64,000 bases of DNA from Cinclus cinclus (GCF_963662255.1 NC_085049.1:22538142-22602141), one strand, 5' to 3'; positions 28,785-42,293 are shown, counted from the stretch's first letter. A program made the numbers and translations. The notes: generated from the letters alone by a model not told the origin.

Positions 28785-29832
28785 GTAAATAATTAGTATA
28801 ATCAAAACCACAGCAGGATTTATTTCTTTCAAAATACAGTTTTTACTCAAGGTATGTTCTGTCAAATGCACACTGTTTCAAATTGTTTATACAATCCCAT
28901 TTTAATCTCTTCCATGGCAGCAAATGAGATTCTCAAAGGTGCCAGCAATTGGGGTCCCATCAAGAACTTCTTCTGAATATTTTGTAGTGCAATACTTTGC
29001 CAGGGACTGGTAGGAATTATCTAGAGGCTACAGTTGCTGATTGGAAAGTAGGTGCTTCTTTAATGGAAGTTGGCAGCATTTCTTTCTACTATTAAGATAC
29101 AGATAAAAAGGCTCTTTATTCAAAGGGTGGAGTTTCTAAGTGTCATAAAGGTCTAAGTTTTGGTTACCTTGTTATGTTCTGTAGTACTTAAAACTGAGTT
29201 TTAAAGATTTGGCAATGTTGTGAAAAGGACCCTGAGCACAGGCAGAGGTGATCCAGCTCCAGGCACATCCTGATTGATAACGCTCCTGTGGGACACGCTT
29301 GGAAGGGTTGGCTTTTGTAAATGACTCCCTGAGCACGTCCCCCAGAGCAGGGACATGTGAGTGTTGGCTCTTTCTTGTGTCACCAGGAGAGGTTGCCTCA
29401 GGTTTGCCACCCGGTGTTCCTCTCTGTAAAGGGTAGCAAGGTGGTCACTGTAAACACTCCTTTGTGGGGATTCTGGAGTGGATGCTGCAGGAGCTTCTCC
29501 AAGTTCCTGCCTCTTGCCTGAGAGAATTGCAGCCATGATTGGCCCCTTTTCTCCTTGTAGCTGACAAGTGCAAAAGCATCTTCTTGAGGTGCCTGCCCAG
29601 GTCTGGAATGTGAGTCATCACAGCAGAGGAAAAGCTCTGGGTCACTGTGAGAAGAGCCAGGCTAGACATGTGCTAAACTCATTGCAGGATGCTGGTTCTG
29701 CTCCAGCTGTTTATCCAGATTATAAGATTTAAAGCACCTGAACACATTCCTAAAGTGTGGAGATGTCTTTTTTGTTTCTTCAATAGTTTTCAGGAATCTG
29801 AATCTTCTTTTGAAGACAGGGGCCTCTTGTAC

Positions 29833-29864
29833 GGAGGAGGAGGAGGAGGAGGAGGAGGAGGAGA
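29833..29864. repeat. GGA trinucleotide repeat
   Basis: Tandem GGA units in the candidate 3' UTR of KLHL42. G-pairs of this kind can form two-tier G-quadruplexes in RNA. Confidence 0.9.
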
Positions 29865-30929
29865 GGCAGCAGTGGTTCCCTCAAGGTCCTTGTAACTCCT
29901 TGCTTTTCTATGGTTTAGAATGAAATCAGTTCTTGCCAAAGGGTTACCAATCTTAAAGTGCCTTGCCCATCACTCCTCACACACTGATCTTGGTACTTCC
30001 AGTCACCTGTAGCAACCCAAACAGAAATCCCAGGAAACTCCTCCAGAATGAGAGCATTTGTGTTTGAACATTTTTGGAATAAAAGCAGCCACAACACAAA
30101 GTATTTTGTATGTCTAAGATTTACCTTTTAGGGTAGATCTTCTGCAACCTGGTGGAGAATGTCATGCCTCAGCCCAAACTGGTGCCTGCCACTCAGCTCT
30201 GTATGACTTCAATTAGCTAAGTCCATGTTGATGTGTTTTTATTTCCTTTGAAGGCCTTGTGCAGCTACTGTGTTTTGATGGCAGTATCAGACTACACAAT
30301 TGCTCTTCTGCAGTGGAGCAAAACGGTGACTTTCATGAGATGCTTCTTCCAGAAGTGTTTCAGAACAAATATAAGCAGAGTGCCGTTGCCTGGTGATAAA
30401 TTCTCTCGGCCACATTATGCTACTCGCTTTCCTAAATTTATTTTCATTTTCAGGTTCAGTACCCTACAGTCCACTGTAACCAGTATTGGTGAAGGGAATC
30501 ACATCCAAGTTGCAGCATTCTCTTTCCTAGCCAATTAACCAAGAAGCCCCATCGCTCCTAGGTTTGCAGTGGGGTATATCAAATCAAGTCCTTTCAAACC
30601 CATTCATTTCTTAGTGCAGTCATAATTCCAAAAACTATGACATCACCTTTTTTGTGTACTTACTCTTTTTCGGAAGAGGCCTTTTGACACTGGGCTTTTC
30701 TTGGTTTCAACTTCAACAATCAAGTGACCACCTTGAAAATCTGCTCAAATGCAGAAGAAAAAGATGTGTCTGACTGTAAATATAGACAAACCCTTTTGTC
30801 AGTCCATGGTGCAAATACCTCCTACCCTGACATCTAACAGTACTGCAGTCACAAATCAAAACTGGTGTTTAATTTAGTGATAGCATTAATTAGTGTAATA
30901 TTTTAAATGTACTGTGTCACTACAGTCTG

Positions 30930-30935
30930 AAATAA
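30930..30935 (+). terminator. KLHL42: Candidate distal poly(A) signal of KLHL42
   Basis: AATAAA followed by an A run and then a T-rich stretch, about 2.5 kb after the stop codon. Its use would give a 3' UTR in the size range I recall for mammals. Confidence 0.35.
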
Positions 30936-32530
30936 AAAAAAAATGCTTTTTTTAAAACAAAATCTTTTACAGAAAAATATGCAGTGTTTGTGGCCCCATA
31001 CCTCAGGAAAGAAAAAAAACACTGTAATGACTGTCTTGTGCTCTGTTAATTTTCTTTCTATCAGTTTTATACTCCATATTAATTTTTTACGTCTTGGGGC
31101 AAGGAAAAGTGTCTCAGAGCTACTAACAGAATAATTAAAACCCTGCTTTTTAGCCAATGGAAATGTTCAGTGATCCAGTGTGCACTCCTTTCTCTGCTGG
31201 TGGGAGGAGAAGGCCCTTAATTTTAGAAGTTGCTGAAGAGTCCTTGAAGTCTGATCAACTGGAAATTCCTCTGTTGTCCTCATGTTGCTCCTAACTTGCT
31301 GTGTGGGCTTGGATAGATCCTTCCAGCTCCTGGCATCTGCATCTCCAAAAGTGACATGTGAGTGGGGATGTTCATCCTGTGGGAACACAAAATTTGTGTG
31401 GTATGTAGCATTTGAAAGAGTTCCTGAGCATGTGAACTACATTTGTCCTCAGTGCTGTAACTGCTCCCTTGGCTATTCAGACTGCTTCAGCAAGTGCTAA
31501 TTTCTTCAACCTCTGGTAATTACCTGTATTTTGAACTAATGGCTATTTCCAGCCTGTTTCCTTCTTTCTTTTTTTCTGTTTGGTCACCCAAAAGTCTGTA
31601 GTTCATCTAAGTTTCCTGGTCTTGGTATTACCAAGTCTGCATCTGAATTCCATACCACTGGTTTCCTGCTGTGTCTGGGTTATCCAGTGTTTAATATATC
31701 CATTATTTATCTTCTCTGCCTCATGGACCAATTCCCCTTGATACTGACCAGCAAAAGCTGACTATGGTAGAGGATGATCCTGAGTTGAAAGAAGAGACAA
31801 CAGCCCCCAGAGCCCTGAGGGAGGAGTAAATGGAAAACTCTGGGAACTCAGTCCCTCCTCATAAAATTTAGAAGCATTTAAGAAGGTTGCTCACATCAAG
31901 GCTAAGAGGGAGCATAAAAGTTTGTTCCTTTCCGGGAATGGTTTGTGGTTTTCAATGTGAAATAAGAGTTGCATGGGGCTTAAATTCAATCTCTCTGGCT
32001 GCTTTCCATGGGTTTTCCTTTCTGCCCTGTCGGCTGACCTCTCTGGAACTTAATATCTGTGTTTTACATTCTTGGAGGATTTTGCCTTTCTACATCAGTG
32101 TCCAGCCGATATTGCTGAAATAATTTGTTAGCAGTTTGTTCATCTTTCCTGTGTGTTGCTCTCTTTTTCACACTCATCTCTGTCTGTCTGTCACAAAGTA
32201 GTTTGCAATTCAGGTATAACCTTTTCATTCAGTTGATTCTGGGAAGAGAAACCTACAAAGCTACAATGTTCAATTTCCTTTCATCCTTATTTCAGAGAGA
32301 AATTATGCTGCAGGCACTCAGTTTGTGGGAGTTGGTGTGTCCATGACAGGACAGAGAATGGAGGACATGGAGAGTAGCAACAACCTTTGAGCACATGACA
32401 TGCTCAAAACCCCCCACATGCAGAAATTTCTCCTCCCTGCCATTCCTGTGAGGCAAGATACACTCTGTAAATGGTGTTAAACCAGAGACACACTTAGAAT
32501 AGCTGCTGGAAAGACCACCAAATTTACAGG

Positions 32531-32704
32531 TGTTCATCAAGAGCCCTCCTTGATGATGTAATATTGTTATTACAATTTAGTTTTTCTCCTGGGGCCATTA
32601 TAATTGTCTGGTATCCCACTGAATGCCTTTTTATTGGTTGTAAGGGAAGTTTTGCCCTCTTACAAGTAGGGCCTTGATTTATTATGAAGACCAGATCTGT
32701 GTCA
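32531..32704 (+). repeat. Dispersed direct repeat, copy A
   Basis: The segment from 32561 to 32704 matches 33850-33994 at roughly 90% by eye, including CTCCTGGGGCCATTATAATT and GTAAGGGAAGTTTTGCCCTC. The match appears to extend upstream to TGTTCATC, with an 11-16 base insertion in this copy. Confidence 0.85.
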
Positions 32705-33836
32705 GAGGGCAGAAGCTGTCAGAGTGTGCTGTTATACTGATTTTTGCACTTAGAGCAGTGGCCAAAGGGTGGCTCCCCAGCCCCACAGTATGGCTTAGGA
32801 ACCAGAGCTGGTGCTCTCAGACAGAAAATTTAAAACCCTTTACTGCCATTCTCGGATTGTGATTTCCATCTAGCTAGCCTTGACACTAGTTTAGTGCAAC
32901 TTCTGTGTTGTTTTTTTTTAATTTCCTGAGAAGCAGAGCGGAGTTTGGAAAAGGAGTCTAGATTTTGTGAATTGATAGGGATCTCTTGCATTCACAGATT
33001 TAAAATTACTCTCCCAATTATACATGCAATATGGATTTTTTTTCTAAAAGTAGTGACATTACCAGTGAACACATGCTGTTATGTCCTGTGAATATCAGTA
33101 TCTTCTAAAGTAAGATATGATTTCTTTGTTGCAATTAGAAAAGTAAACTAGGAATCATTGCAATTCCAGTATTTTTCTAGTGGAAGGCTATTATACAGGG
33201 TCCATTTTTAGAATACCCAGTTATATGAGGTGCTGCAAATCTTCAACCTATATACGTTTCAGGAGGAGATAAAGACATTCAGCACCCAAGCAAAGATGTT
33301 TCCTGTTTGTTGGTACTTAGACCATTATTTAAGATTGAGCAGAGAACAGAAACTCTCTGAATCCTTCCCTCATTCCATTTTTCAGATCAAATTGATGATG
33401 CTCAGGTGATTTTCTACTATGATATTTTCCAGGTGTATTAAAGGTCTGTCTTGTGATAAGAACACCTTTGATAAATAATTCTCAGCATCTTCAAAATTAC
33501 TTCCTATATGAACTTTCTGGTTTACTTTTATTAGTCATGCTTTGAAAAAATAATTTTGTGGAATTTTAAGTACTTTTCTATACTTAGTATTGACAATATG
33601 AGGGATTTCAACAGCGTGAGGGCAGGGAAATATCTACAGCTCTTCAAGGAAATGACTTAATCTATGCAAGGTCTGAAATGTAAAAAGTGTCATTACTTCA
33701 TTTCCTTTGAAACTTCATCTAATTTACAGTTAACTAATTTGTGTTAATTTACTAGTTTCAAGTCTTACACTATTCACTGAAGTTAAAACACTTGCAGTTG
33801 AGCAGTGGTTTGGAAGGTGATGTTACAATGGCTCTG

Positions 33837-33994
33837 TGTTCATCTTTGGATATTGTTATTACAATCTACTTTTTCTCCTGGGGCCATTATAATTGTCTGG
33901 TATCCCTCTGAATGCCTTTTTATCTTGTCGTAAGGGAAGTTTTGCCCTCTCACATGTAGGGTGCTGATTTATTATGAAGAGCAGAACTGTGTCA
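33837..33994 (+). repeat. Dispersed direct repeat, copy B
   Basis: Second copy of the repeat at 32531-32704, in the same orientation, about 1.3 kb downstream. Both copies begin TGTTCATC and end TGTGTCA. The flanks outside these points do not match. Confidence 0.85.
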
Positions 33995-34965
33995 TTTGAG
34001 AATGTGTATTTTGAAGCAGTAAATTATTGATTAATGATAAGTGCAGTGAGTCTGTAAAGACATGATTTTGGGTGGTAGGGATGGAGATGAGATGCTTAGG
34101 GGCAGCCACTCTCTAACCTCCAGGCATAAGCAATTTTCAATTGCAGAATCAGGCAGAAATTGTTTTAAAATAACAACTCATTTTTCCCTCTTCCCATCTC
34201 TGCTGCTGCAACTCAAACCCTTTCAGTCACAGTAATTTGTGGCAAGACATCTGTGTACTTGGAAGAGAATGTTGGTGGTGAGGTAGGAAGGCACTGCTGG
34301 TGCAGGTGATCCCTTATCAGAACTGCTCCTTGGCAGGCCAAGAAACACTCCTGCAGCTTTCCTGGAGGACACTGATGGCTTTTTAATGCCATGTTATCTG
34401 CTAATGTGTGTGTGATGATAGGTGAGGCAGGGAGAGGAGTCACAGAAGAGCTACCTGATAAAAAATGCACAATAACCTTGTAGATTTTTTTTTTTTTTTT
34501 AGTAGAGCCTGATCCAAAGCCTTTTGATGTTAATAAAAAGAGCCAGCTTTGAATTAGGCACATGACTGAGTGAATTAGATAATTCTGAAAGAATCCAAAG
34601 GGATGTTAACTGTACAACTGGCTGATGAAAGAAGAGGCATTGGCTTGGAGAGCCTTGGTACAGTGTGATCTCTGATATGCCCCATCTGTGGTTTTTGAAT
34701 TTCACTGTGAAGTTGTCCATTGTGTTAACACAAGTTTATCAAATATACTGGCTCTGAAAAAATCAGGAAAATTATATTTTCCTAGGAATATCTGGGAAGA
34801 AGGTGAACATCTCTACAATTATGCTGATGGGGAGTCACTGAGAAAACATTTTTCTCATGCTTCTTATTCTGACCAGCAAAGCTGCATTTCCTTGTACCAA
34901 GACATGTGGTGTGTGAGGTGAGGTTGAAATGTCTTACTTTATATCCTGGTGATGTGAAATTTTTA

Positions 34966-35019
34966 TTTGTTTGTTTGTTTGTTTTCTTGCACAATGGCAT
35001 AATAATAATAATAATAAAA
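34966..35019. repeat. TTTG and AAT microsatellites
   Basis: A TTTG tract (about 34966-34984) and an AAT tract (about 35000-35019) separated by about 15 bases. Confidence 0.85.
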
Positions 35020-35416
35020 AAAATCTTGTATCCAGGCATTGGATCCTCCTCTCACAGGCTGTGATAATGCCACAGCCAACAAAATTACCTGAGTATGGTC
35101 ATGTGGGACTGACAGGCATCAGGCCTGTTTTGATGTCAATATATACAAGTACAGAAGATTTATTTGTACAAGGATTAGAACTCTGGCTGATGTTCCATGC
35201 AAGGTGAAACACCTCCAGGAACTTTTTGAGAACAAAACACCTCAGGGTGGTTTCTCTCTAGAAGAAAGATAAGGGTGTGTCCCACATGGGGATTTGAAAT
35301 CCTTGAGGAAGAGGATAGACTTAAACCTAAATCTCCTGTGCCTTGGCAAGTCTCCCAGTAAACATAGTCCCTTCTTTCTTCAGTTTCTCTGGGTAATTAT
35401 TTTTTGTTATTTGCTT

Positions 35417-35615
35417 AAGCCAAAAAAAAACCCCAAAACCATAAAACTCCAAAACCGAAAGAAAGAAAGAAAGAAACAAACAAACAAAGAAACAAAGAAA
35501 CAAAGAAACAAAGAAAGAAAACATAACAAAAAAAAAAAGAAAAACAAAAAACAAAAAAATAAACAACAACAAAAAAAAAAAAAACCACAACCAAACCAAA
35601 ACCAACCAAACAAAA
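35417..35615. repeat. A-rich low-complexity tract
   Basis: About 200 bases almost devoid of G/T on the plus strand, built from AAAG, AAAC and poly-A runs. It yields artefactual Lys-rich or Phe-rich frames on the two strands. Confidence 0.9.
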
Positions 35616-35867
35616 ATAATTGTGAGACTTTATGTGGGATAATGAAATTTTCTGGTTTTCAGAAAATAAAATATTTACCCCAAGGTGTCTACACTTTGAA
35701 CACCTGTACAATGCACCAAAATCAGGGTGTTCAAGCTTGCTTTTCCTAAATATCAATTCCCTTGCTTTAGCTTTAAATCGGTTTCAACTACTGGAGCATT
35801 GAAATGAACATTGTTCCTGCTGTGTCCTCTCTGAGTATTTGTAAACCAGATCAGGATTCGAGATTTT

Positions 35868-35884
35868 CTGTCTGTCTGTCTGTC
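35868..35884. repeat. CTGT microsatellite
   Basis: Four tandem CTGT units. Confidence 0.8.
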
Positions 35885-37875
35885 CCTCAGCCTGGAATAA
35901 TTGTACCTGTCTGAGGGGAGCTCAGGGCTCTTCTGGCAGGGTGGTTTCACTGGCAGGTTGGTCACAGAGGGCTGAGCCAACTCTTCCAGACTGGCTGTGG
36001 AGGCTGACTGGCACTTTGAGCAGTGAGAATTGATCAGTGTGGCCATAATGCCCAGAGAACATCCCCTTTCTGAGCAGCATAATTTAATAGTAACTCTGAG
36101 ACTGTTTCCTTCTGAATTCTTGTTGATCCATCCACCCTCAAATCAGAGAGATTTCCTTCTGCCAGCTGCGCTGCGTAAAAAGTTCCACTCTCTCTATGGC
36201 CCCTGAAGTCCAAAGTAAACACACGGGAACATAAACCCGTTCACCCCTTCTGGGCCCAGCACCTCACCCCTCCAGTGATCAATAAAAGTCAGAAAGGAAA
36301 AAAACAACAGCAAGTACTTCCATCCCACTTGGTATCAGAGACCCCCAAGTCACTGGCAGCAAGAAAAATCCCTGCTTTTCTGCCAGGCTTTCTTTGCCAA
36401 AGGCAGACTTTACTTGGGAACAGCCGTGCTTGGCTCCAGGCCCCTCAGTCAGTCGCCATAAATAGCTGGAAATTCAACCTGTCAAGCTGCTCCCTGCCAG
36501 TCTAACACCTACTTCCTTCAGGTGCCACAGGGTGGGACATATTAGGAACTCAGCAGCCCATTAATTCTTTCCTGGTTTCTGTGGGAGGTCTTCACAGAAG
36601 TTCAAGATTTTTTTTAGAGGCAGAAAATTTGGGATTTGAATTCCACCCTCTGTAGCAAGCATGGTTCATATATATTAATGCTGAAATCTGTCAGTCTTTA
36701 TGTCAGGATTCAAATGCACTTGTGCTTTAAAAGTGGATGAAGGCAATGGTCAGGAAAATGTTGTAATGCAATGAAAAAGTGAATTGAGGTGCAGATTACC
36801 CTGTAATTTTAGTGTTCACAGGTAAGTACAGCAATGGCAACAAAGGGAAAAGGGGCAAAGATTTTTTTTGTCATGGTCTGTAATGCCTTAATATGGGGGC
36901 TTGAAATACCAGGGTCTCTAGAACAGACTCTAATTCAAAAGTTCAGTGCTTAGGTGCCTTCTAAAGTGTTTCTAATTAGGCATCTAGAAGGTCCAGTCCA
37001 TCACTTGGAGCTGATTCTCTAAATTTTACTAAGCAGCTTTCTGTATCTTCATTTTCTGAACTCTTTGTAACTTTGAAAGCACTGTTTGCTCAATGGAACA
37101 AATTAAATTGGATTGGTTTCCCTCAAGCCATGTTTTCTGGACAGAAAGAGTGCCTCACTTCCAGTGTGGAAGTGCAGGTCTTCCAGTTCCAATCTCCACA
37201 GTTTATGTGCAATGCATTCCAGATAAGAAATTGGAAATATATTTTATTTGTCCTGTCTATTGAAAGCTGCTGAGTAGTGATCAGCAAACAGGAATTGTGT
37301 GACGCAGAAGAACCACACGGTTGGGTTTATTTAAGCATTAAGTATAGCAACAGAGGAAGTGCATGTTCAAAGGACGAGAGACAAAAGCACTTGGAAATAA
37401 AGAGTCTATATCTGTACAACAAAGTGATAACCTGGGTTTGAATGCACAACACTTGTGTGAAGGTGTCTGTCCATCATCTGCCCACTTTTGTACTTCCTTT
37501 AAGCCAGAGTTTGTTTTATCCAGTGCTGAGAGACATCTTCTCATTTTGCACCCTATCATTTCCTCTCCCATCTCCTGTGTTTCCTGTGACTGAGAAATCC
37601 CTTGCATGTTGTAGATGATTTTGGGAAGAGAGAGTAGCCATGCACATCTCTCTGTCCCTTGTTCTCTGACAGCAGCAGCTGTTAAGGAATATTTAGGACC
37701 CAAATTTTTTTCGTGCATCTTTTACATTATTCACTTAAAACTGCCCTTCTGTTGGAAGTAATGATATATCAATTTGTGGCTCAAATCCACAGAACAAATA
37801 CCGGTTTTGATGTCGTGTTGTGATGCTGATGGAATCAGCAAGGGCTAACAGCTGTGAAAATTATTTAGTTGATCA

Positions 37876-37920
37876 TTTCCTACAAAGACCTGGCAGGGTT
37901 TCCTACAAAGACCTGGGAGG
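37876..37920 (+). repeat. 23-bp tandem duplication
   Basis: Two adjacent copies of TTTCCTACAAAGACCTGG plus a variable end, period 23, almost identical. Confidence 0.9.
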
Positions 37921-40900
37921 ATATTGCTCAGGACTTTTTTGGTGGTCTCAGAAAAAACACTTCCCAGGCTTTGCCATCACAGACTTCCATAGTTTGCAGG
38001 TGATCTCTATGAAAAAGGAGACAGTGGGGAATACTGAGAGCAGAAGTCTTAGGCTGAATCCTATGGATTTGCACCAGAGAGTGGATTGTTACAGCCGTAA
38101 GAGGTGGCTGGATAGGGGAGGGAAAGATGTGTAGCCTTTCCTAGAACCCTGCCAATGTTTCACAGTGAACTTGCTCCAGGTGTTTGTCAGTTTAATCTGT
38201 TCTGGGTCAGGTGGGCTGTGTTGCATTCAGAGGTTTTTGGTATGAAAAAATGTTCCTCAGCAGTCTCAGATCAGAATGCATCTGCTTTGGTGGAACTTCA
38301 CTGCCCAGTTAAGTTAGGAGTGAGAACTCCTTTTTCTGAGTGTGTTTGAACCAGCTCTGTTTGGCCACAGCACCAGGGTACCTTTTGTGCCAGTCTGACA
38401 CCTTCAGCTGCTCCAGGTGAGAACCTGCAGGGACCTTGTGGGTCCACTGCTTTTGGCCTGGGTATGTGAATATAAGACTCTGTGCACATGTTCATCCAGG
38501 TCCCTGCTCCAAAAATCTTCCTGTCACTATTACCTCTGTGGAGTTTTCCCTTCAACTTTAAGGGAAGTATTATCTAAAAGAAATTAATTTCCAGAATGTC
38601 TCACTCACTCAAAATGATTTTGAGAGCCCAATTGAAAATTTAACAATTCCAGCACATAAAACCCTGAGAGTTAAAATAATCTTATCATTTGAAACATAAA
38701 AACTTCCACATTCTCAAGTTTTATATAGACCTATACCCTAGGTAAGGTGGATTTAATGACTTCTTAATGATCTAGCTACAGGCTCTGTCCTAAGCTTGCA
38801 ATTCCAAATAGGATTTTAACACAAACTCCTATTTGTCACATACTATAAAAGTGTCACACTTTGCATTGTTTGAGAACATTTCCAAAAGTAAACTCATATA
38901 CCTAGGACAAACCAAATGCACTTATTCCACAGCTATAGTTCACTGCTTTTGTGAAGTATACCATGCATTCTATAAATATTTATCATATAATATAGTTCCT
39001 TTAGTAAATATTTAAGTAGCTATCTAACCTATTCCAGCACAGATGCAGACTTCCCCACGATGGGGAGAAGAAAATGTTGCTAGGGGTTGCTGTACTAAAT
39101 GCTATACCAAGTGCACAGCCTGCTTTTGCAACAGCAGTGCATCTGTTATCTAGAATAAATAGATGGTTTTGACTCTGAAAGGACCATTCTATGAAGTAAA
39201 AAGCATCCACGAGTGGAGGCTTATTACAATTGTATACTTTTGCAGCCCTTGATTGTGATGGATATCTTTTATCTTAGACTTTTCAGTACCAGTGAGGATC
39301 TCCTGCTTGAGGAGATAGAGCTGACTAGAGCACACCAGGGGTATGATCTCTCAAATCCATGTTCCCATATTGCTGGTGGTTTTGGCATTTGTGTTTGCCA
39401 TGCTATGAGTGTATCCTGGGTTTAACTGGTTGCCTCTTTTCACTGTCCCATTTCACCTCCATTTCACCTTATTTGTGTAAATTTAAAACTTATTTTCCTC
39501 AACTCAGGATTCATGTGTTGCATGAAACATGTTCATTGCTGCACTGTACAGCCTTCAAATGAAATTCAGAGAAGGTCAGCTCTTCTTAGCTGTGGAAGAT
39601 GGGAGATTGACTTTGCTTTCCCCTCTAGTCAAAATATTCCAGAGCCTTGAGATCCTTACAAAAATATGATGGATTTGCCTGCAGTTTTATCATGATGTCA
39701 TTATGGGCTTGCAATAACAGCGCTCCAGTAAGACACAATAACAACATACACACGGTCACACTGCTTAACTTTCAGTTTATTCTGCTTTTTGCCTCCAGCA
39801 CTACTCCCGTCTGATGGTGTGTGATTTGAAAGCATTCCCAACAGGCCAGGAGCAAAGCCGCGGGCTCTGGCATCTCTGATGTGCTCTGTTCCCTTGCTGG
39901 CAGAGCCTCTTTAATGTGAAGTTAATCACCTTCTTTTGAACTGTTTATGGCAACAAATTGGATGTGAAATAATAAACATTGGCAGCTCTTTTCAATATTA
40001 AAGGTATCCCAGAGCTGACATGAGGTCCTATCAGTTTCTTGAAGACAGACTTTTCTGTGTAACCTTTTAAAGCATTTTGTGTGTCAGTAAGCATGTTGAG
40101 AAATTCTCCTGGCGTCTTCCAGGACTCCCAGGCTCTTTTGTGCATTAAAGGCCATGAGAAGCTTTAATTTTTAAAATCTAACAAATTTAAAAACAAACAA
40201 ACAAAAAATAAACAAACAACTCCAAACACTACTTTGACTAATTATTTGATGTCTAGTTAACTGGGCCAACACAGGAAAAGCACCTTCATTTTCTTCCTTC
40301 AAATTTGGAAGTGATTATTTCTCTCCATTTCCTTCCCTGATGGTTACAGAAATTTGCTCCTCACCTTTCCCCACACAAGCCCACTCTGATACATTAGGAA
40401 CAGCAATAACAATGCCAAATGAATATACATAAAACAAAGTTTGTACTATTATTTTAAAGTAAAAATTTGGATTTTTTAACAGCTCAAAGTTCTTGCCTAC
40501 CCTAGAAAGCTCTGTGGTGTTTAAACATCTGGAGAATGTGGTTGATTCCAGATCATTTCTTCCTTTTGCCTCCACACATTTTCACTGTTTCCTCTTGAAA
40601 ATGATAATTAAAATAAGTTGTCGTGAAGCTGTGATGTTGTTTGGCATAATTTTACTTCAGGTGTGCAAGCGAACATTTTAAAACAGGCAAATACTATCTC
40701 CCATGGGGTTTGAGTTGGCTGAAGGTTATGTTAAATACCAGTTTGGCTATGTGCCCCAAGTTCTGATCTCCTCCTTATTGCTTGGGAGATTTTTCTTTTC
40801 CTCACTATCATTTTTAACACATTTCAAGTCATTCCCAAATCTAGGCAATACAAGAACATTTCTGAAAACTGCACAAACAGTACGTCCTGCAGTGACTGGT

Positions 40901-41958
40901 TTAAGATTTCAGCTTTGAGCTATGAAGTGCTTGAGTGAGATTCTGTTCAGGTGTGGATGTAAGGATAGACTTCATTTTCATGGAAGCACAGGCTCCTCTC
41001 CATTTTGCTGCTTCTGTATCACTGGGACTGGTGGCACTTGCACAAGGAGATTGATGAGCAGATGAAAACAATGAAGAAAAGTGAATACAAAAGTGAAAGG
41101 TGTTCCCAGCCAGCCAGTGCTGACTGACAGAGTGTTTTGTTCCAGCTGTGCCATTGGGTTTGCAAGGATTAGCTGCTGACCAAACCACAGCAGCACTGAG
41201 ATGAGTGACTCTTGCCATGAATGGCTTTTATGGGAGCCCTGTAGCTGTCACAATGACTCTGGCTGTTTCATATAGTAAGAAGGATGATGTATGGCAAGAG
41301 GAGCAATGTGGAGAGGCAGAATGATCAGTTCCTGAATCTCTGAGGATTTGCAGTGATGACTGGGGTTGTAAGGAGTGAAGTGGCTTGTGCTATGTGATCC
41401 TACCACAGAGAGGGAGAGCAGAAGGATGCAAAAGGAGCTTCATGGGCTGAGATTACTCTTTCTGTGTCGTGGGAAGCAATAGCTGTAAACAAGATTTTTC
41501 TCTAACAACTGCATGGCTGCTTCCAGGTCATCCCTGAGCAAAGCCTGTGCTCCCACAGGGGTCAAGATGATGGTGGGACTCCTGGGTTGTGGCACTCAGC
41601 AGTGTTCTGTGTCAAAAATCTCTTATATAGTCAGGCTATAAACCCAGCCAGAGAATCTAAACAGTGACTGCCAAGAGCAAGCATCATGTGAAGGGGCTGC
41701 TGATTGGAAAGGTGACCAGGTTTTGCCTGAGGTTGTAACACTCTGAGATAAAGTCTGGCTTCAAAACGTGCTTGAAGTTTTCCCCTTATCTCTTTTTCCA
41801 CTTTACCACCCTTCTATACCCATTCTCTGGTGTCCTGACCCCCTCAGTAGTGTGTCATTCATGTAGCAGCTGGAGTGCAGGCTTTCCTAATGCTCTGCAG
41901 GTATAACCCCCCCAGTAATGAAGTTAGACAGGTGGCATTTGCTCATGGCTGCCCATTT

Positions 41959-42293
41959 AGTACCTAATGGGAGCCTACAACAAAACTGGAGAGGAACTTT
42001 TTCTAAGGACATGTGGTGATGGGACAAAGTAGGATTCCTTTAAACTGAAAGATATTTAGAAGTTTACGTTACATATTGTGAGGAAATTCCTTATTGTGAG
42101 GATGGTGAGACCCTGGCACAGGTTGCCCAGAGCACCTGTGGCTGTCCCATCCCTGGAAGTGCCCCAGGCCAGGTTGGATGGGTCTTAGAGGAACCTGGGA
42201 TAGTGGAAGGTGTCCCTGCCTGTGGCAGGAGGGTGGGAACTGGATGATCTGTAATGGTCCCTTCCAACCCCAGCCATTCTGGGATTCTGTGAT
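41959..42293 (+). mobile_element. CR1 LINE 3' fragment
   Basis: Sense-strand CR1 3' region: starts near AGTACCTAATGGGAGCCTAC, continues through GGTTGCCCAGAGCACCTGTG and GGAAGGTGTCCCTGCC, and ends in the ATTCTGGGATTCTGTGAT tail. It is 5'-truncated and has small deletions relative to the common consensus. Confidence 0.9.

Larger units (their letters stand above)
28412..30960 (+). other. KLHL42: Probable 3' UTR of KLHL42
   Basis: Non-coding sequence after the stop codon, free of recognised transposons. AATAAA hexamers occur at 28779, 30078 and 30930, so both a short and a long 3' UTR are possible. The mammalian transcript has a long 3' UTR as I recall, which favours a distal site. A GGA repeat lies at 29833-29864. 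Confidence 0.45.

Noticed and set aside
35327..35756. Phe-rich and Lys-rich frames
   Set aside because: Translation artefacts of the A-rich low-complexity tract.
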